A stretch of DNA of 64,000 nt from Enoplolaimus lenunculus (lineage: Eukaryota; Nematoda; Enoplea; Enoplida; Thoracostomopsidae), in assembly GCA_030248215.1 (NCBI GenBank), contig JASANG010003653.1:124001-188000 (forward strand), given 5' to 3'. The notes beneath the pieces are model-generated. The model saw only the letters and a list, made by a program, of their open reading frames with translations, ran no database searches and had not been told where the DNA came from. The first letter of the stretch is position 1; each line of letters opens with the position of its first letter. The position numbers and the translations under genes are program-made. Shown in pieces: positions 22,291 through 34,245 of this stretch.

Positions 22291-25089
22291 TTATACAATT
22301 GTGCAACAATGACAGCATCCCGATTTGGTTTTCTTCAAGTTTTCTAAAACAACATATGCAAATAATCAAAATTCTCTAGGCTTTCATTTTCAAGATCGAA
22401 GTGATTTTTAAACTTCAGCGGGTTTTCGAAAAGTTGCGAGTTTTCCAAACATGCAATTCGGTGAAACCCTTCTTTGAATACATTCAACCTCCGCACAAGG
22501 TATATATTAGCTTAGTGAACCTGCAGCGGAGTGACCCTACTTCACCCAAAAAGAAAATCATACTACAAGTAAACATTCGAATTCTACTTGCAAATAAAAA
22601 TACTTGCAAAAATGTTACCTTGTGAATTGGGTTCCGGCAGATTTTCTCTTGCCACAATATGCATCACTGTAGTTTTTCCCAATGGCAAGCTTAATGCTAA
22701 AATTAAGCAAGAAAACCAAACATGCCATATACATAGCGATTTGCTATATACATTGGTTACATGTGCAGTCGTTATGATCTCAATGTCATTCGTTACTGTT
22801 AATCGCCAACAATCAAAAAAGTTAGTGCAATATTACTTAAAGTTGAACCTGATAAGAAAATTTTCGATATAGTCCACAATTACCTAATAAATGCAATCGC
22901 AGAAATTAGTTGAAGGAAACCTAACTCACCGCCAAGGGTAACATTTCCATGCAAAAATCGACCATGATAAATTAACTTGAGAACGTTTGACGACTCAACT
23001 TTCTCATCGTTCCACTCTAAAACAATCAAACATTCGGGTATCTTGTTATTATATACCTTTCATGGTGCAACCGGAGTTCCGATTCTCATCGAATTCCGAT
23101 TGAAATACTGTTCCGAATCAAAATCATATTTTGTCAGCGTCCCTAACCTACCTGTATTGCAATTATGCGAAAAATTTGCCTGCAGCTCTGTTAAGTTTCA
23201 TACCAACAGGTGCTTATAGCATTTCTCACGTCACATTTTGTATATATGGCACGGAAATTACTAAAGTTGCCCCAGGGGCGAGATTTTTGTACCAAACCAG
23301 AACACGTAAATACAACCATCAACATTAGTTATGATACAAATGTAATATACGCATAATATGGTGGCTAACAGTGGGCAAATAAATCATTTGTATATTGTGC
23401 AGTGTGTACAGCAATCTGTGATAAAATAAAAAAATACGGTGTATACTAATTTCTTGTAATATTCATATTTTTCAAACGGGAACCGAGCGTGATACGATTG
23501 TTTTTCAACTGGCCCCGGCAAATACGTAGCATGTGGTCCCCGGCCAACTTAGGCCCTGGTACCGAGGCCAGGGCCCGGGTTCATCTATTAAGGTATAAGT
23601 AAGCTCCGCTTTGCACTCCGAAGCCCTGTTGGCCTGGTATTATATCTAATCTGTAGTGTAATATAATTATTACCGCCCTAATAGTTGTACCCTGTTACCA
23701 TTTTGTGTGAGAATCGCAAGACAATTATGACTTGTTTACCTTCAGGCCAGTTATCATACACCGACTGTGCAATACCAGATGCAGTATCTGCATGAGTGAA
23801 CAAAAATTCGTGAGTTTTGCCACTGACTAGAATGAGCCGTAGATTGACCTTAAATAATAGTTTATGAAGCGGAATATAACCCACAACGGATCAACGAGTA
23901 AGTATCCAAGCGAAAAAAACAAAAAATTTCGAGGACACGACCTGCTGGCAAATTTTTTATTTGAGATATTTACATGTGGGTGGCCCTATCTTTTTAAAAT
24001 TTTAGAAAAACTTTTGGGGGAAGCCCCCATTCCATCCTGGCTACGCCCCTGTAACTGTTTTTATTCACATGCAAAACCATTGCTGTAAGTGGCACACTGA
24101 CATTCAAGTAAATTTCTACAAAATTGGTTAAAAATGTGGTTTTGGGTATCCACTCTAATTAGCTGTATTTAAGGCAGGGGTCATCCGGATATTGAGTTTA
24201 ATTTCGTTATAAGTTTAGATCTGTTGAATAGTACTGTGATTACCAGGGTGCAACCGGAATTACAATTCACCGAGACCGGAATTTGAAAAAAATTGCCGGA
24301 AACGGAACCGGAAACTGAGAAATAAATGCCACCGAAAAATTCATCTTAATTTTGATTGATAAAATAACCCTAGTTGTAGATAGGTATTCACTCTATCTGC
24401 TGTATTTGTATTTTACATTTTCATAATCCACGGCCGCGAAATCTACCTTCGATGGATTATTTTCGGCGATTGTGAGTCAAGGTTTGCATACTATACTAAA
24501 AGCTATTTTATTTTTATCGTCATTTTTAGAAAACAACTTAACTTCCACCGAAAAAAATTTATTCCGGTCAAAATTTACTGGAACCGGAAGGTGAAGCAAT
24601 GCCAGAACCGGAGCCGAGATTCCGGTTGCACCCCGAACGTTACCTGATTGTGTTGCACATTGGTGCCTAGTGCGTTGTGCTGTTGAAACATACCGTTTGA
24701 AGTGCCGTGCGTTTGGAGTGAATCTACATAACCGGAGTACAGCGGGTGGTTTCGAGTTAATTTAGAAGCCACCGGAGCTGGACTGTGGAGTTGGTTTATT
24801 CATGGAGCTTGGAGTTGTAGTATTACCGTTAGATTATGTGTTACGATTACAGTTTGACATAATATTTACCTGTTCTGTTTAGTAAACTGAAGGTGTTTTA
24901 CTTCAATTTGTTGTCTTTTGCTATTACCTTATCTGTTGGAACAGGGCCAGTGCGACTTGGTCCAGACGCATTGCTCACAGGTGTTGCACCAGTAACTGCC
25001 GTTGTACTATCAGCCGAGCCATATTTCGTGGTAGCAGGTACGCTTGCCGACTCAGCTGCACTTGACGATGAGGACGGTGATGTTGCCAT
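22291..25089 (-). CDS. UBL3: UBL3, membrane-anchored ubiquitin-fold protein
   Basis: Five coding exons on the minus strand: 25089-24928, 23848-23740, 23016-22930, 22696-22619 and 22343-22291. All use GT-AG, and the phases (0,1,1,1) close to a 162-residue protein. Residues 55 onward read VNLRLILVSGKT, YDNWPE, LKLIYHGRFLHGNVTLGA, LPLGKTTVMHIVAREN and LPEPNSQ, matching animal UBL3 across the whole ubiquitin-like fold. The C-terminus has a basic stretch and then CCHCCTIV, a cysteine cluster with a CaaX box (C159-T-I-V). In the family these cysteines are lipidated and anchor the protein to membranes, and vertebrate UBL3 promotes sorting of cargo to small extracellular vesicles. The oddity is the N-terminus: 54 residues precede the fold, rich in Ser, Ala, Thr and Pro, whereas human UBL3 (117 aa) has about nine. 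Exon 1 ends PTDK where the human exon ends PADM. A hAT-like MITE sits in intron 1. Confidence 0.96.
24244..24635. mobile_element. hAT-like MITE in UBL3 intron 1
   Basis: The left end is CAGGGTGCAACCGGAATTAC and the right end is GATTCCGGTTGCACCCCG. The flanks GTGATTAC and AACGTTAC agree only partly, so the duplication has decayed. The interior is A/T-rich with repeated CCGGAA motifs typical of this family. It is non-coding. Confidence 0.6.
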
Positions 25090-25317
25090 AGTTCACTCGG
25101 ATACCTACTTTAAATTAAAGAAATGCTAATGTGTTTTCTAACAGTTAAGCTGTTTTCCAGACACATTTGTTTTATATACGTATTAAATTTAATGCATTTT
25201 ACGATACATATTACAGATAATAATAGTTTGACTTACAACTAAATATGGACAATTTTCTGGAGCACAACAACACTATACAATCAAATCGCATACATTTTAA
25301 ACATTCAAAGATTTTGG

Positions 25318-26515
25318 CATAATTCGGGTGGGCTAGGCTACGACAGTTTTAGTTTTGAGTTTTTGCAGTTGAAAATGAGGGGCGTTCATATGAGGTTTCG
25401 ATCCCATGACCCAAGACCAACTGATTCTCAGTCCAGCGGCCTATCACTGAGCCACAACACCTCATACTAAGCTGCTGAGTTCTTAGGTTTTTATGCCTTA
25501 TAAGAACCTCAACATTACACTCATGTACCTTGGTTCTTCCATGTTTATATATGCTGCTTCTGCATATGAAAGCACTACACGTGCATCAGTGTTTTAAACG
25601 ATGTGCAGTATGCGGTTTTTAGAGCCGTGTTGAGCTACGTGGTGTAGTGGTAGAGCCTTCGCTTATGGATCCATCGGCTGAGAGTTCGAGCCACCCTTGT
25701 ATGCATGCTTTTCCAACTGCTAAGTTGAAAATGTCTGAAATCCTGTTCCTACCAGATTGACACGCATGTCACAGTGTCATAAGTTGGGTAGGCTAGTGTA
25801 CGACGGTATTTCGTCCCAACTACTTGCAGCTGAAAATGGGGGGTGTTCTAACTAGGCATCGATCGCAAACCCATCGCCGACAGATTCTCAGTTCATCGCG
25901 CTAGACTGAGCTACGCCACCTCAAACTCAACTGCTGAGTTTTTACGTTTTTTGCCTTACACGAACCTCAACGTTAATCATGTGTCAATATTCTTCCACGT
26001 TTTAATGCTGTTGAATATGTAGGCACAACATATGCATCAGTGTTTCAGCCGATGTGCAGCATCAGCATGAGGTTTATTTTGCCTTCATACATCCGCATGT
26101 CACATCCCGAATGTTTCCAAAAGGTCATCCCTTGACTGTCAAGTTAGGTATTTTTGTTCTAGCGCTAAGGTTTGCCATTGCGACCCGTTTGTGGTCACAT
26201 GGCATAAGTTCTGTAGGCTCGTGTACGACGGTTTTTAGTTCTGAGCGCTTGCGGCTGAAAATGAGCGGCGTTCTTGCGAGGTTTCAATCCCAAGACCCAT
26301 GGCGACAGTTCCTCTATCCAGCGCGCTACCACTGAGCCACGTTGCCTCACACTCAGCTGCTGAGTTTTTAGGTTCTCATGCGTTATAAGCACAATATTAG
26401 CCATATATCATGGTTCTTCCATGCTTTTACTACTGTTGCATATGAAGGCATTTGACCGATGTGCAGCATCAGCATGAGTTATATTTTCTTTCTATACATC
26501 CGCATGTCACATCAC
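25318..26515. repeat. three tandem units of a tRNA-derived repeat
   Basis: Units begin at 25318, 25778 and 26203 (spacing 460 and 425) with CATAAxTT..GTAGGCT and share a tRNA-like core on the minus strand. In unit 1 the core is 25391-25464, with A-box-like TGGCTCAGTGATAG and B-box-like GGGATCGAAA. Units 2 and 3 share the tail ATGTGCAGCATCAGCATGAG and CATCCGCATGTCACATC. Unit 1 also carries a separate plus-strand tRNA-like piece at about 25635-25700 related to the SINE at 27417. No functional tRNA is claimed. Confidence 0.6.
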
Positions 26516-26627
26516 AAGTTTCGCTGCCTCGTGAAAATCTTTAGCAACTAATTCCTATAGAAATTTAAAGCATTCTGTTTTTAATAGACAAGAGTGCCGC
26601 ATGTAGTAAACCTGATAACCTCAACCA

Positions 26628-27395
26628 GTGAGCAACCGGAATCGACATTTTTTCACTTTTTCTGCCCTTAAGTGTTTACAAAATGCTCTGCATGCTTTAG
26701 CCCAGTACGCGGATACTTGGCTGTTAAATATTTCCATTGAAAAATGTAAAGTAACGCAGTTTGGGGGACGAAATGAGTTTTATACTTATTATATTGGTAA
26801 CCATGCTTTAGAGAATGCTAGTTTTATAAATGATCTTGGCGTTACTTTCGTCCCCTCGCTTAAATTTGACTTACACTGGAATAGCAACATGCTTCGCGAT
26901 ACTGACTGTCTTGAAAAGGTTCAGCGATATTTTAACAGAAGAATATTTTCCATCTTTCATCTGGGAATTACGTACTGATTACAAAACACGATTGCAAAAA
27001 CTAGGACTCGAACCGCTAGAGTACAACCGCCTCAAAGCAGAGTTAGCAATGATGTATATACAAGGTAGTACATAATGATATACAATCGAATTTTGATGAT
27101 TTAATTCATTTCATGCCTAATGCTCGTACTTGGGGGCATTCCCCGCTGGTCCCTTTTCACCTACCATTCGTTACTGTGTCGCGTAACTTAATAATGTCTC
27201 ATGCTTGTAATTTTATCTTGGGATATTTATTTAATGCTTTCGATGCTTTTGTTAAGTTTTGTTTCTGTTTAATTCTGGTTATAACTGGCGGCTGAAAAGC
27301 AGTAAGCCTTGCTTCACAAGCACGGGGGCACATGATGGAAGAATTTCCTGAGCCTACCTGTTTGGCTGTTGTACAGTGTCAGTAATAAAATATCT
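26628..27395 (+). mobile_element. 5'-truncated non-LTR retrotransposon (CR1/Jockey-like LINE) remnant
   Basis: The plus-strand frame has the C-terminal part of a LINE reverse transcriptase: YADTWLLNISIEKCKVTQFG, then NDLGVTFVPSLKF. It is followed in a second frame by RLQKLGLEPLEYNRLKAELA, the familiar post-RT motif (LxxLxLPSLEYRRLRGDL in relatives). The frame shifts near 26970, and a segment usually found between the two motifs is missing. The tail ends in AATAAAATATCTATCTCTCTA near 27405. The copy is dead and heavily 5'-truncated. Confidence 0.75.
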
Positions 27396-27416
27396 ATCTC
27401 TCTATAGCATATAAAC

Positions 27417-27670
27417 TGTCAGTCTCGGTAGGAACCGGGACATCAGACCTTTTACTAAGCAGCTGGAAAAGCGGGCTAGAGCGGGGATTGAACTCTCAGC
27501 CTACGGATCCTTAAACGAACACTCTACCACTGCGCTACGCAGCCCGCCTCTCCAACTGTTTCTATCGTCGACTATATGTGTCGACATTGTGCTGCCAGCA
27601 AGCATACAACACAGCATGCATTGCATTTATTGCATATGCACTAGGACAAGCATGTCTCACATGCTTACAT
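27417..27670 (-). mobile_element. tRNA-derived SINE, copy 1
   Basis: The minus strand has A-box-like TAGCGCAGTGGTAGAG and B-box-like GAGAGTTCAATCC, and GGGCT/AGCCC ends that can pair. An unrelated 3' body follows (GACAxxxTGCTGCCAGCAAGC on the plus strand). It is almost identical to 27776-28028. Confidence 0.65.
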
Positions 27671-27775
27671 GCCCTTATTTTCAACAAGGTCGTCCCTTGA
27701 CCGTCCATCCTATTTTCGACTGGATACCGTGTTCAAAGCGCGCAGTTTACCATTGCGTCCACGGAGTAGCCCCCA

Positions 27776-28028
27776 TGTCAGTCTAGGTAGGAACCGGGAC
27801 ATCAGACCTTTTACTAAGCAGCTGAAAAGCGGGCTAGAGCGGGGATCGAACTCTCAGCCTACGGATCCTTAAACGAACACTCTACCACTGCGCTACGCAG
27901 CCCGCCTCTCCAACTGTTTCTATCGTCGACTATATGTGTCGACATTGTGCTGCCAGCAAGCATACAACACAGCATGCATTGCATTTATTGCATATGCACT
28001 AGGACAAGCATGTCTCACATGCTTACAT
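27776..28028 (-). mobile_element. tRNA-derived SINE, copy 2
   Basis: A direct repeat of copy 1, offset by 359 nt and differing by only a few bases over 253 nt. Together with the intervening 105 bp, which resembles sequence at 26113-26195, it looks like part of a tandem array that was recently duplicated. Confidence 0.65.
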
Positions 28029-29697
28029 AAACCTTTACAACCACGAAAAACGCACTCGAAGGCATATTGCGCTTCCATGGATTATGCCCCAATCACATTT
28101 GCAAGTTTTTGCAGCGAGAACTCGCAGCTACAACTTCATGAAACTCCTGCAGCTGCAACTTTCACGAGAAACTTGCAGCTGCAACGCAAGTATTTTCAAA
28201 GTAGCATTTCGACTGACCAATCAAACTGCAGGTGCAAGAAACTGAAAGGAATTGCAACTGCGTTCACAGGTGCGACTTAAATTAACTAGCATGAATTTCA
28301 GTGAATACCTGAACTTAAATCAAAAAGACACGATCACCTGAAAATCCGGAAACAAGACTAACTTTGTCGATATGTCGGTTAAATTATGTGCACTAGCTAA
28401 CACATCACCAGTAAAAATCAGTCTTTCAAACTTCAAACTTTTAATATTATCATTAAATCATGTTTTGGCCATTATAGCCTGTGCTATACCATTGCTTAAG
28501 TAGAGAAGTTGATTGACAAGAGAAGTACTGTGGTTTTCGTACACTGTATATCTATATATGACGTTGTGAAAATATATCATTCAAATCTACATTAAACATT
28601 TACACACAAATAGCGTTTCGGAAGGACATTCTGACAAACTCTGTGTTGTCTTTATTATAATAGAAGCTATTTTAGTATACTGAAAGCAGGTTATGTTTAT
28701 TACAAACAACAACTGAGTTAATTTACTTGATTCATTGATCTTTAAACTAAATGTCAAAAAATTGGTATATAAATGTTCGACCTGTAAAACCAAAACCTAG
28801 GATTGTATTTACAACATAAAGAAGGCTGCACGATCTTTTACATGCTATATGCTATACAATAGTTTATAATGAAATTAACTTAACATTTAAATCATTGTTT
28901 AGTTTTTCTCCTGAACTAGCACACGTGAATAGTGGCTTGCAGAAACATGACTTAGGTTTCATTCTGACTAAGTTTTCTCAAAAAGTTTTTTGCTCTACCA
29001 CAAGCTGACTGTGGCAGAAGCTATAATTAAGGGTTGGTTTTTTACGGAGAAATTGAATCGATCAGAAAGAACGGTTTTTCCGTTTTCTTCCGGAAAAAAA
29101 ACAGAAAAAACGAAAAACCTGCAAAATCATATGCTATGCAAGAACGTGTATGAATGATTATGACTTTCATTAAACATCAACATCTAAGAACGCAGCGTAC
29201 TTTTACTGTACACAGTGTACATACTACCGAACCGTCATATACCTAAAAATCTGCACATGTCAGCTACTGTAGACGCACACAAGTGGGGTTGCGTCCGGAA
29301 AAATCTGCCAAGATTTGCAGTTTTATTGATATACAAAAAATGAAATTAACTAGAAGTTAGGTTCGGAACTAAACGCGGCATATATCTGCAAAAAATTTTG
29401 TATCAAGGAGACTGAAATTCAATTTCATAAATTCAAGACAACTGTTCTGAAGATGTACACAAAATTAGTTGCCTTGAAATTTCAAGACTCCTACTTTCTT
29501 AAATTTGTAAGAAATTAATTTGTATTTCAGACATTAATAATTTATAAACAGCTCTAAAAAATTATGTCTGAAATGGTTAAAATTGTGTCTAGTATCATAT
29601 GATATTCCGCCATACGCAAACCTAATTGACTCAGTAGACATTTTTAAAATGATCATATGATATTGACAGATGATGTACTCACTAAAAATATACTTAA
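28029..29697. other. gene-free stretch with GCAGCTGCAA-type repeat
   Basis: 28080-28265 holds repeated CTCGCAGCTGCAAC / CTTGCAGCTGCAAC motifs, shared with 36280-36440, 36791-37214, 52515-52625 and 63235-63345. A degenerate GGTTTTTCC-type hAT end is at 29030-29120. No exon is supported. Confidence 0.4.
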
Positions 29698-29903
29698 CCC
29701 TTTCTCACATGAATATTTTCTATTGCCCCTGAGACCTACTTTTATGCTAGGATTCGAACTCCAGTGACTGGAGTGGGAGGCGTATACCATCACCACTCAG
29801 CTATAGGAGCTTGACGCTCGAGCCCGAGGGGACTCCCACGTCTTGTGGTGATTTAGTACTATGTATACGTGTTGCAATTGTTAAACAAGGTGCGATATAT
29901 AGG
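29698..29903 (-). mobile_element. truncated piggyBac-like MITE, inverted copy
   Basis: It starts with CCCTTTCTCACATGAAT directly after TTAA (29694-29697) and matches the reverse complement of 14976-15238, including the tRNA-like core. Similarity stops at about 29903, so the other end is lost. Confidence 0.6.
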
Positions 29904-30211
29904 TAAAAGTGCCCCTAGTAGGGACCGATTGTGATATGTTTCGCTTGAAGCATGTAAAAGAGTTTAAACAAGGGTTAGTTAGACCATAGATCAGTAGGTA
30001 ATACTTATAATATTAGCTCCATAACTTCTATAAAAATAGTCATCTATATCTTTGACGGCTGTCTTTCAGTGTTAACACGTTTGCGGTCAGTGAAACAAGA
30101 AAAACCCACATGAGTCGGACATAGAGTTTGCTGATCACCATGTTCCACGTGATCGGACTAAAACAAATCATATACCTTTAATCAACGATGCACATGTATT
30201 GTAGCTCATAA

Positions 30212-30395
30212 ATCATTTGAGGACCAAATAATTTGAGTTCGAAACTTTAAAGCGTACTTAAATTTTGAAAGTACATTCTTAAGTATAACCTTGTATTATC
30301 GCTCAAGCTATTGACACAAGGCAAATAAACGTTTAATTCAACGGATAATTGCAGTACCGGATATATATCAGTAACGAAGGGCGGCGGAGCGTGGA
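30212..30395 (-). mobile_element. internal fragment of the Tc1/mariner-like MITE
   Basis: The reverse complement matches the middle of copies B and C (GATATATATC..., TTAAACGTTTATTTG-like and TTCGAACTCAAAT segments). Both terminal repeats are missing. Confidence 0.55.
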
Positions 30396-30589
30396 GTCAT
30401 ATACCTTTAATCAAAGATGCACCTGTGCCAAGTAAAACTGATCATAGTGAGATTGGCCCATGTTACTTTAAGTGGCGTACAGGTTTCGGGTTGGTCTATA
30501 GTAGGTTTAGATTCTAGATGAATTTTTTGCATAGGCTTAGGTTTAGGTTAGTCTTCTTAAGGCTAAGAAATACGCTTCATCTACTGTTA

Positions 30590-31270
30590 CGCAACGTAAG
30601 GTAAACATTGCCCGTGAGATTTGTGACTATGACGAAGTTGAATATAGGTTTCTCAGCAAATTGAACAGCAGCGCCAATGTCACCGACCAACAGCCTAATG
30701 AAACAATTGACGTTGTGAATGTTTTTCCAATCAACTAGGGCTGGCTCGCATATCGGTTACAAAGTCAAAAATCGTCTGCGTTGCATTAAGCTACAAATCA
30801 TTGCGAAGAGGCAGATATTGAGTCGTGTTCGTCTAGTAGGGTTTGATTCCAGCTGCAAAAGAGCTAAAGTTTTGAAATCACACAAAGCGCTTGTTTGTAT
30901 AATCGAATATATGCTAAGTCGTCGTCCAACATATGTTGTTAGGCGCGTGCGTTGATTCAACAAGCTAAAATTAAGCGTCTGCAGCGGAAGGTGTTGTCTG
31001 TTGAATTGTACTAGGATAGATCCATCCAATGTTTTGGGCGCAAAAGTGAGCATCCACAAATTCGGTTGTTTTTGTTACAGTTTAAAATATTTACCGGCTG
31101 TCGTTCGGAAACAATGGTGATAACACTCATTTTGTTGCTCTTGGCTATAATTACGCGGGAGATTTTAAAGAAGATAATTTTTATATATTTACGTCCGCTA
31201 CCCCGCGCCGCTTTGTGTTGGCGTAATTGTTGTCAGACTAGAAACAAAGAGGATAATTTTGGAGGATAGG
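30590..31270 (+). pseudogene. decayed DNA-transposon transposase (THAP/HTH_Tnp_4-like)
   Basis: A coding-like, more GC-rich stretch is split over several frames. It reads EICDYDEVEYRFLSKLN, then RVRLVGFDSSCKRAKVL, then a coil LIQQAKIKRLQRKVLSVELY, then LLQFKIFTGCRSETMVITL. The order coil followed by (Q)FKxFTGxxSxE resembles the helix-turn-helix that precedes the DDE domain in THAP- and IS4EU/Harbinger-type transposases. Frames change at least twice and there are internal stops, and no DDE catalytic domain is visible. Assignment rests on motif resemblance only. Confidence 0.4.
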
Positions 31271-31860
31271 CTTTCATTGCTGGCATTTCAAAATCATCCG
31301 ATTCAATTTGAACGATAGGCATTTTTGAAATTTGTTTTCTGGATTAATTTTATTTAGTATTTTGTTTTGTCGTTCTACCTAATCTGCGATAACTGGGCCA
31401 ACGCGAAACAAGCATTGTTCATGTTGATTGTGTCAACACGATGCGTCGTAACCTAAGCGAGTATACCAATAAAATGTGAATGTCACATGACGTTGGCTTA
31501 CAAAGCATTGGTTTCAAATGATCATCGTAAACCAGTAGCCATGTGTAAAATATTACACATAGCTTTCCTATCATCTGTATGTGTATAGATAGTATCGTGA
31601 TTCAAGTTTCCGTTTACACAAAGTTTCCATAGATACCGAATACATACGACAATACGTACACTGTATCTATTTTGCATATTCTACAGCGCTAACAAAAAGA
31701 TTTCACTTTACAGATACATCGACGTTGGAAAGTTGCTCAAAATACGTATGCGGGGCGTTCCAGCATTAATATACGGTTGAAAATAATGCAGTAAATTATT
31801 TACAGCTGAATTCACTTTTACATGTCTGTTTCCTATTAAAATTTTCACTTAATATATGTA

Positions 31861-31968
31861 GTCCTAAAAGCGAATTTGACTCTGGCGGAGTCGAGTTGGA
31901 CTCAGTTTGTGTAATCAGGGAAATCGTATTTCATAGAGAGTCAATTTGACTCAAGATTTTTTGCAGTG
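31861..31968. mobile_element. partial palindromic GAGTCAAATTGACTC MITE
   Basis: It shares GAGAGTCAATTTGACTCA and terminus TTTTTTGCAGTG with the complete copy at 57944-58128. The left arm is degraded. Confidence 0.5.
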
Positions 31969-32012
31969 TACAACGTTAATTCCTCAATATCGATTTGTTT
32001 CTTACCTTATGC

Positions 32013-33621
32013 GTGGTTTACATTAATTTGTGTACGCCATGTGGAAATTCTCAACGGCTATGGACGGCGACTATTGCTATTTGAAAAACAGCAGCTAGCG
32101 TTGGTTAAAATTTGAAATATTTTTAATTTATAAATAGGAACTGCACAACCTTAAAAATCTAAATCCTGTAATTGTACTTGGATTTTAAATCAATTTTAGC
32201 ACTAGTCGTTCAGTGATTCGAAATACACAGTAGCTGTAGTTGGTGCCTTTGCTGAATCTCAGTAGTTGTCTTTAGTACAAACAATTCTGTTTAAGTAACT
32301 GTTTGTAGTGTAAGTTGTGTTGGACAAGCAAGTACAACTACTATCGGCTAACAACCATAGTACATGTTCCTACTGTAACTTCCTTATTAGAGATATCGAC
32401 GGCTACTTCAAAAATTTAATTTCAAGCAACTGTCGTTGGCTAAAACTCTAAAACTAGAAAGCGTCGGTCGTTTGTTATTCTTCAGACGTATCGACGATTG
32501 CTTAAAAATTCATTTTATAGCAACTGTCGTTGACTACTTCACGAGCAGAAGTAAGCGTCGATTGTTTTTTCTAATTCAGAGGCATCGACGCCTGCTACGT
32601 AAGTGAATTTATAGCAACCATCGCTTTGTTCAATTTGTAACTGCCCTTCACAATAAATGTGTTTTTTAAACCAAAAATCTTGTTTGTGAGAGACCACAGC
32701 TATACCTAGAGGTGGGATGGGTGAAAAAATTTTTCGGCGGGGTTTTTACAAGGGGCTTTGTTGTATATTGTGTTTTAAAACAAGCAGGGTTGAAAATTTT
32801 CTAGGGAAAGCGGGGCCAAATATTTTTTCCGGCGGCATCAGCCTCCTTGTTAGGATACATAAACTAGGTTCTGGAGGTTTGTAAACTGTCTACAGATTCC
32901 TCGCATCCAAAAGCACTTTTAAGTGCTAAAACACTTTAAGTGCTAAACACCTCAGGATATTGGCCTTCAAACAAAAAAATTATCACAATCGGTTCAGCCG
33001 TTCCTGAGAGATTCTTTTATATATATCTGGTATATATATAAGCAACTGTAGTTGGCAAAACAATGATTTTAAGCAGCTGACGTTAGCTCAGAACTAAATA
33101 ATAAGACACCGTTCTCATTGTTTGTCGAAAATCAAGCAACTGTTTTTAGATAAAAATTATATTTAAGCAACTGTCCTTGCCTCGAATACTCAAAGTACAG
33201 ACACCGTTCGTGCCTAAAATTTCATTTTGAGAAGCTGTTGCTCTTTATATTGCCATTACTAGTGAACAACAGGATCTCAGATTAAATAAACAAGGTAGCG
33301 GTTACTTCTGTAGGACGAAAATATATAGTAACCGTCAATAGCTTCTTTAATTATTTTAAACTAACGACCGCTGCTTAAACTGAAAACATCAGTATATTGT
33401 CATACTAAAGGTTGGCAATAGTAGTAGTGGTACATTAAAAATTAAAATATAATAAAAGTTTAATAGTTACGAAGGTTTGTTAAAATAAGTTTTAAACAAC
33501 AACTGCATGTACTTCTGAAATTAGGAACCCGTCGTTTGAAAAGTTACGAAAAATATCAATAAGCAAGCGTCCATAGCCGTTGAGAATTTCCACTCCGCGT
33601 ACACAAATTAATGTAAACCAC
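32013..33621. mobile_element. 1.6-kb non-autonomous element with ~54-bp terminal inverted repeats and internal tandem units
   Basis: The left end GTGGTTTACATTAATTTGTG continues through CTCAACGGCTATGGACG. Its near-exact complement occupies 33566-33621. Between them are repeated units of about 95 bp with cores like AGCAACTGTCGTTGGCT and CGACG-rich segments (clear at 32425, 32518 and 32613; degenerate from 33035 to 33235). A reversed piece of the Helitron-like family (32868-33030) has inserted in it. No transposase frame is visible, and no clear target duplication was found. Confidence 0.65.
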
Positions 33622-33804
33622 CATTAATAAAAACATGGATATCGAGCTGTAGTTGAGCGTATTTAGTTAAAATTGCAACAGCTCGATTGCGGTCTCAGCA
33701 TTTTACTTTATAGGCACTGGTTTATCAATAACAAATGAAAAATGTACTACTTTGTACCACGTGCGACAATGCATCTGCAGCCTAATGTAAAAATAGGCAT
33801 GTTG

Positions 33805-34245
33805 CAGGATACAAACGGAGGACTGCCTCCGATTCCGGCAGAAAATCGGCCTCCGGTTCCGCACTCAAAATAATATTTCTGATATTTAAGAAAAAATTTT
33901 TTGTGAATAAATTCAAAAATACTTTTTTGTATGCGGCTCCAGTAGAATTTTAGCCGAAGGTTCCGGTAATTTCGGTATTAAAAGTTTGCATAATTTTGCA
34001 AAATATAACAGTTTTACGCGTTTCGTTATGCTTTTGTCAAAATTTTCAGGAAAGAATTTCGACATTTCGCAGATAATTGGCGTAAAACCAAACAACTTAT
34101 ATTGCAGATATTGGCTAAAATTAACTAATTAACCATCATTTTTACTACCTAATTTCGCTTCACCTTCGGTTCCGGCTCTGGCAAAACTCGATGACCTCCG
34201 GCTGCAGCTCTGGTTCCGGTATTTTTCACCCCCGGTTGCACCCTG
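33805..34245. mobile_element. hAT-like MITE
   Basis: It starts CAGGATACAAACGGAGG and ends CCCCGGTTGCACCCTG. Target duplication GCATGTTG (33797-33804) versus GCATGTAG (34246-34253), 7 of 8 matching. The interior is non-coding. Confidence 0.65.

Noticed and set aside
24630-24895. Apparent extra minus-strand exons between UBL3 exons 1 and 2, including a 17-nt mini-exon and an open segment reading KLTRNHPLYSGYVDSLQ.
   Set aside because: UBL3 exon 1 (PTDK) joins directly and in phase to exon 2 (VNLRLILV), as in human UBL3. The extra segment ends at the edge of a MITE and interrupts the conserved junction.
25635-25705. Functional tRNA gene.
   Set aside because: A and B boxes are present but acceptor and T stems do not pair, and the sequence is part of a repeat family (also at 27417 and 27776).
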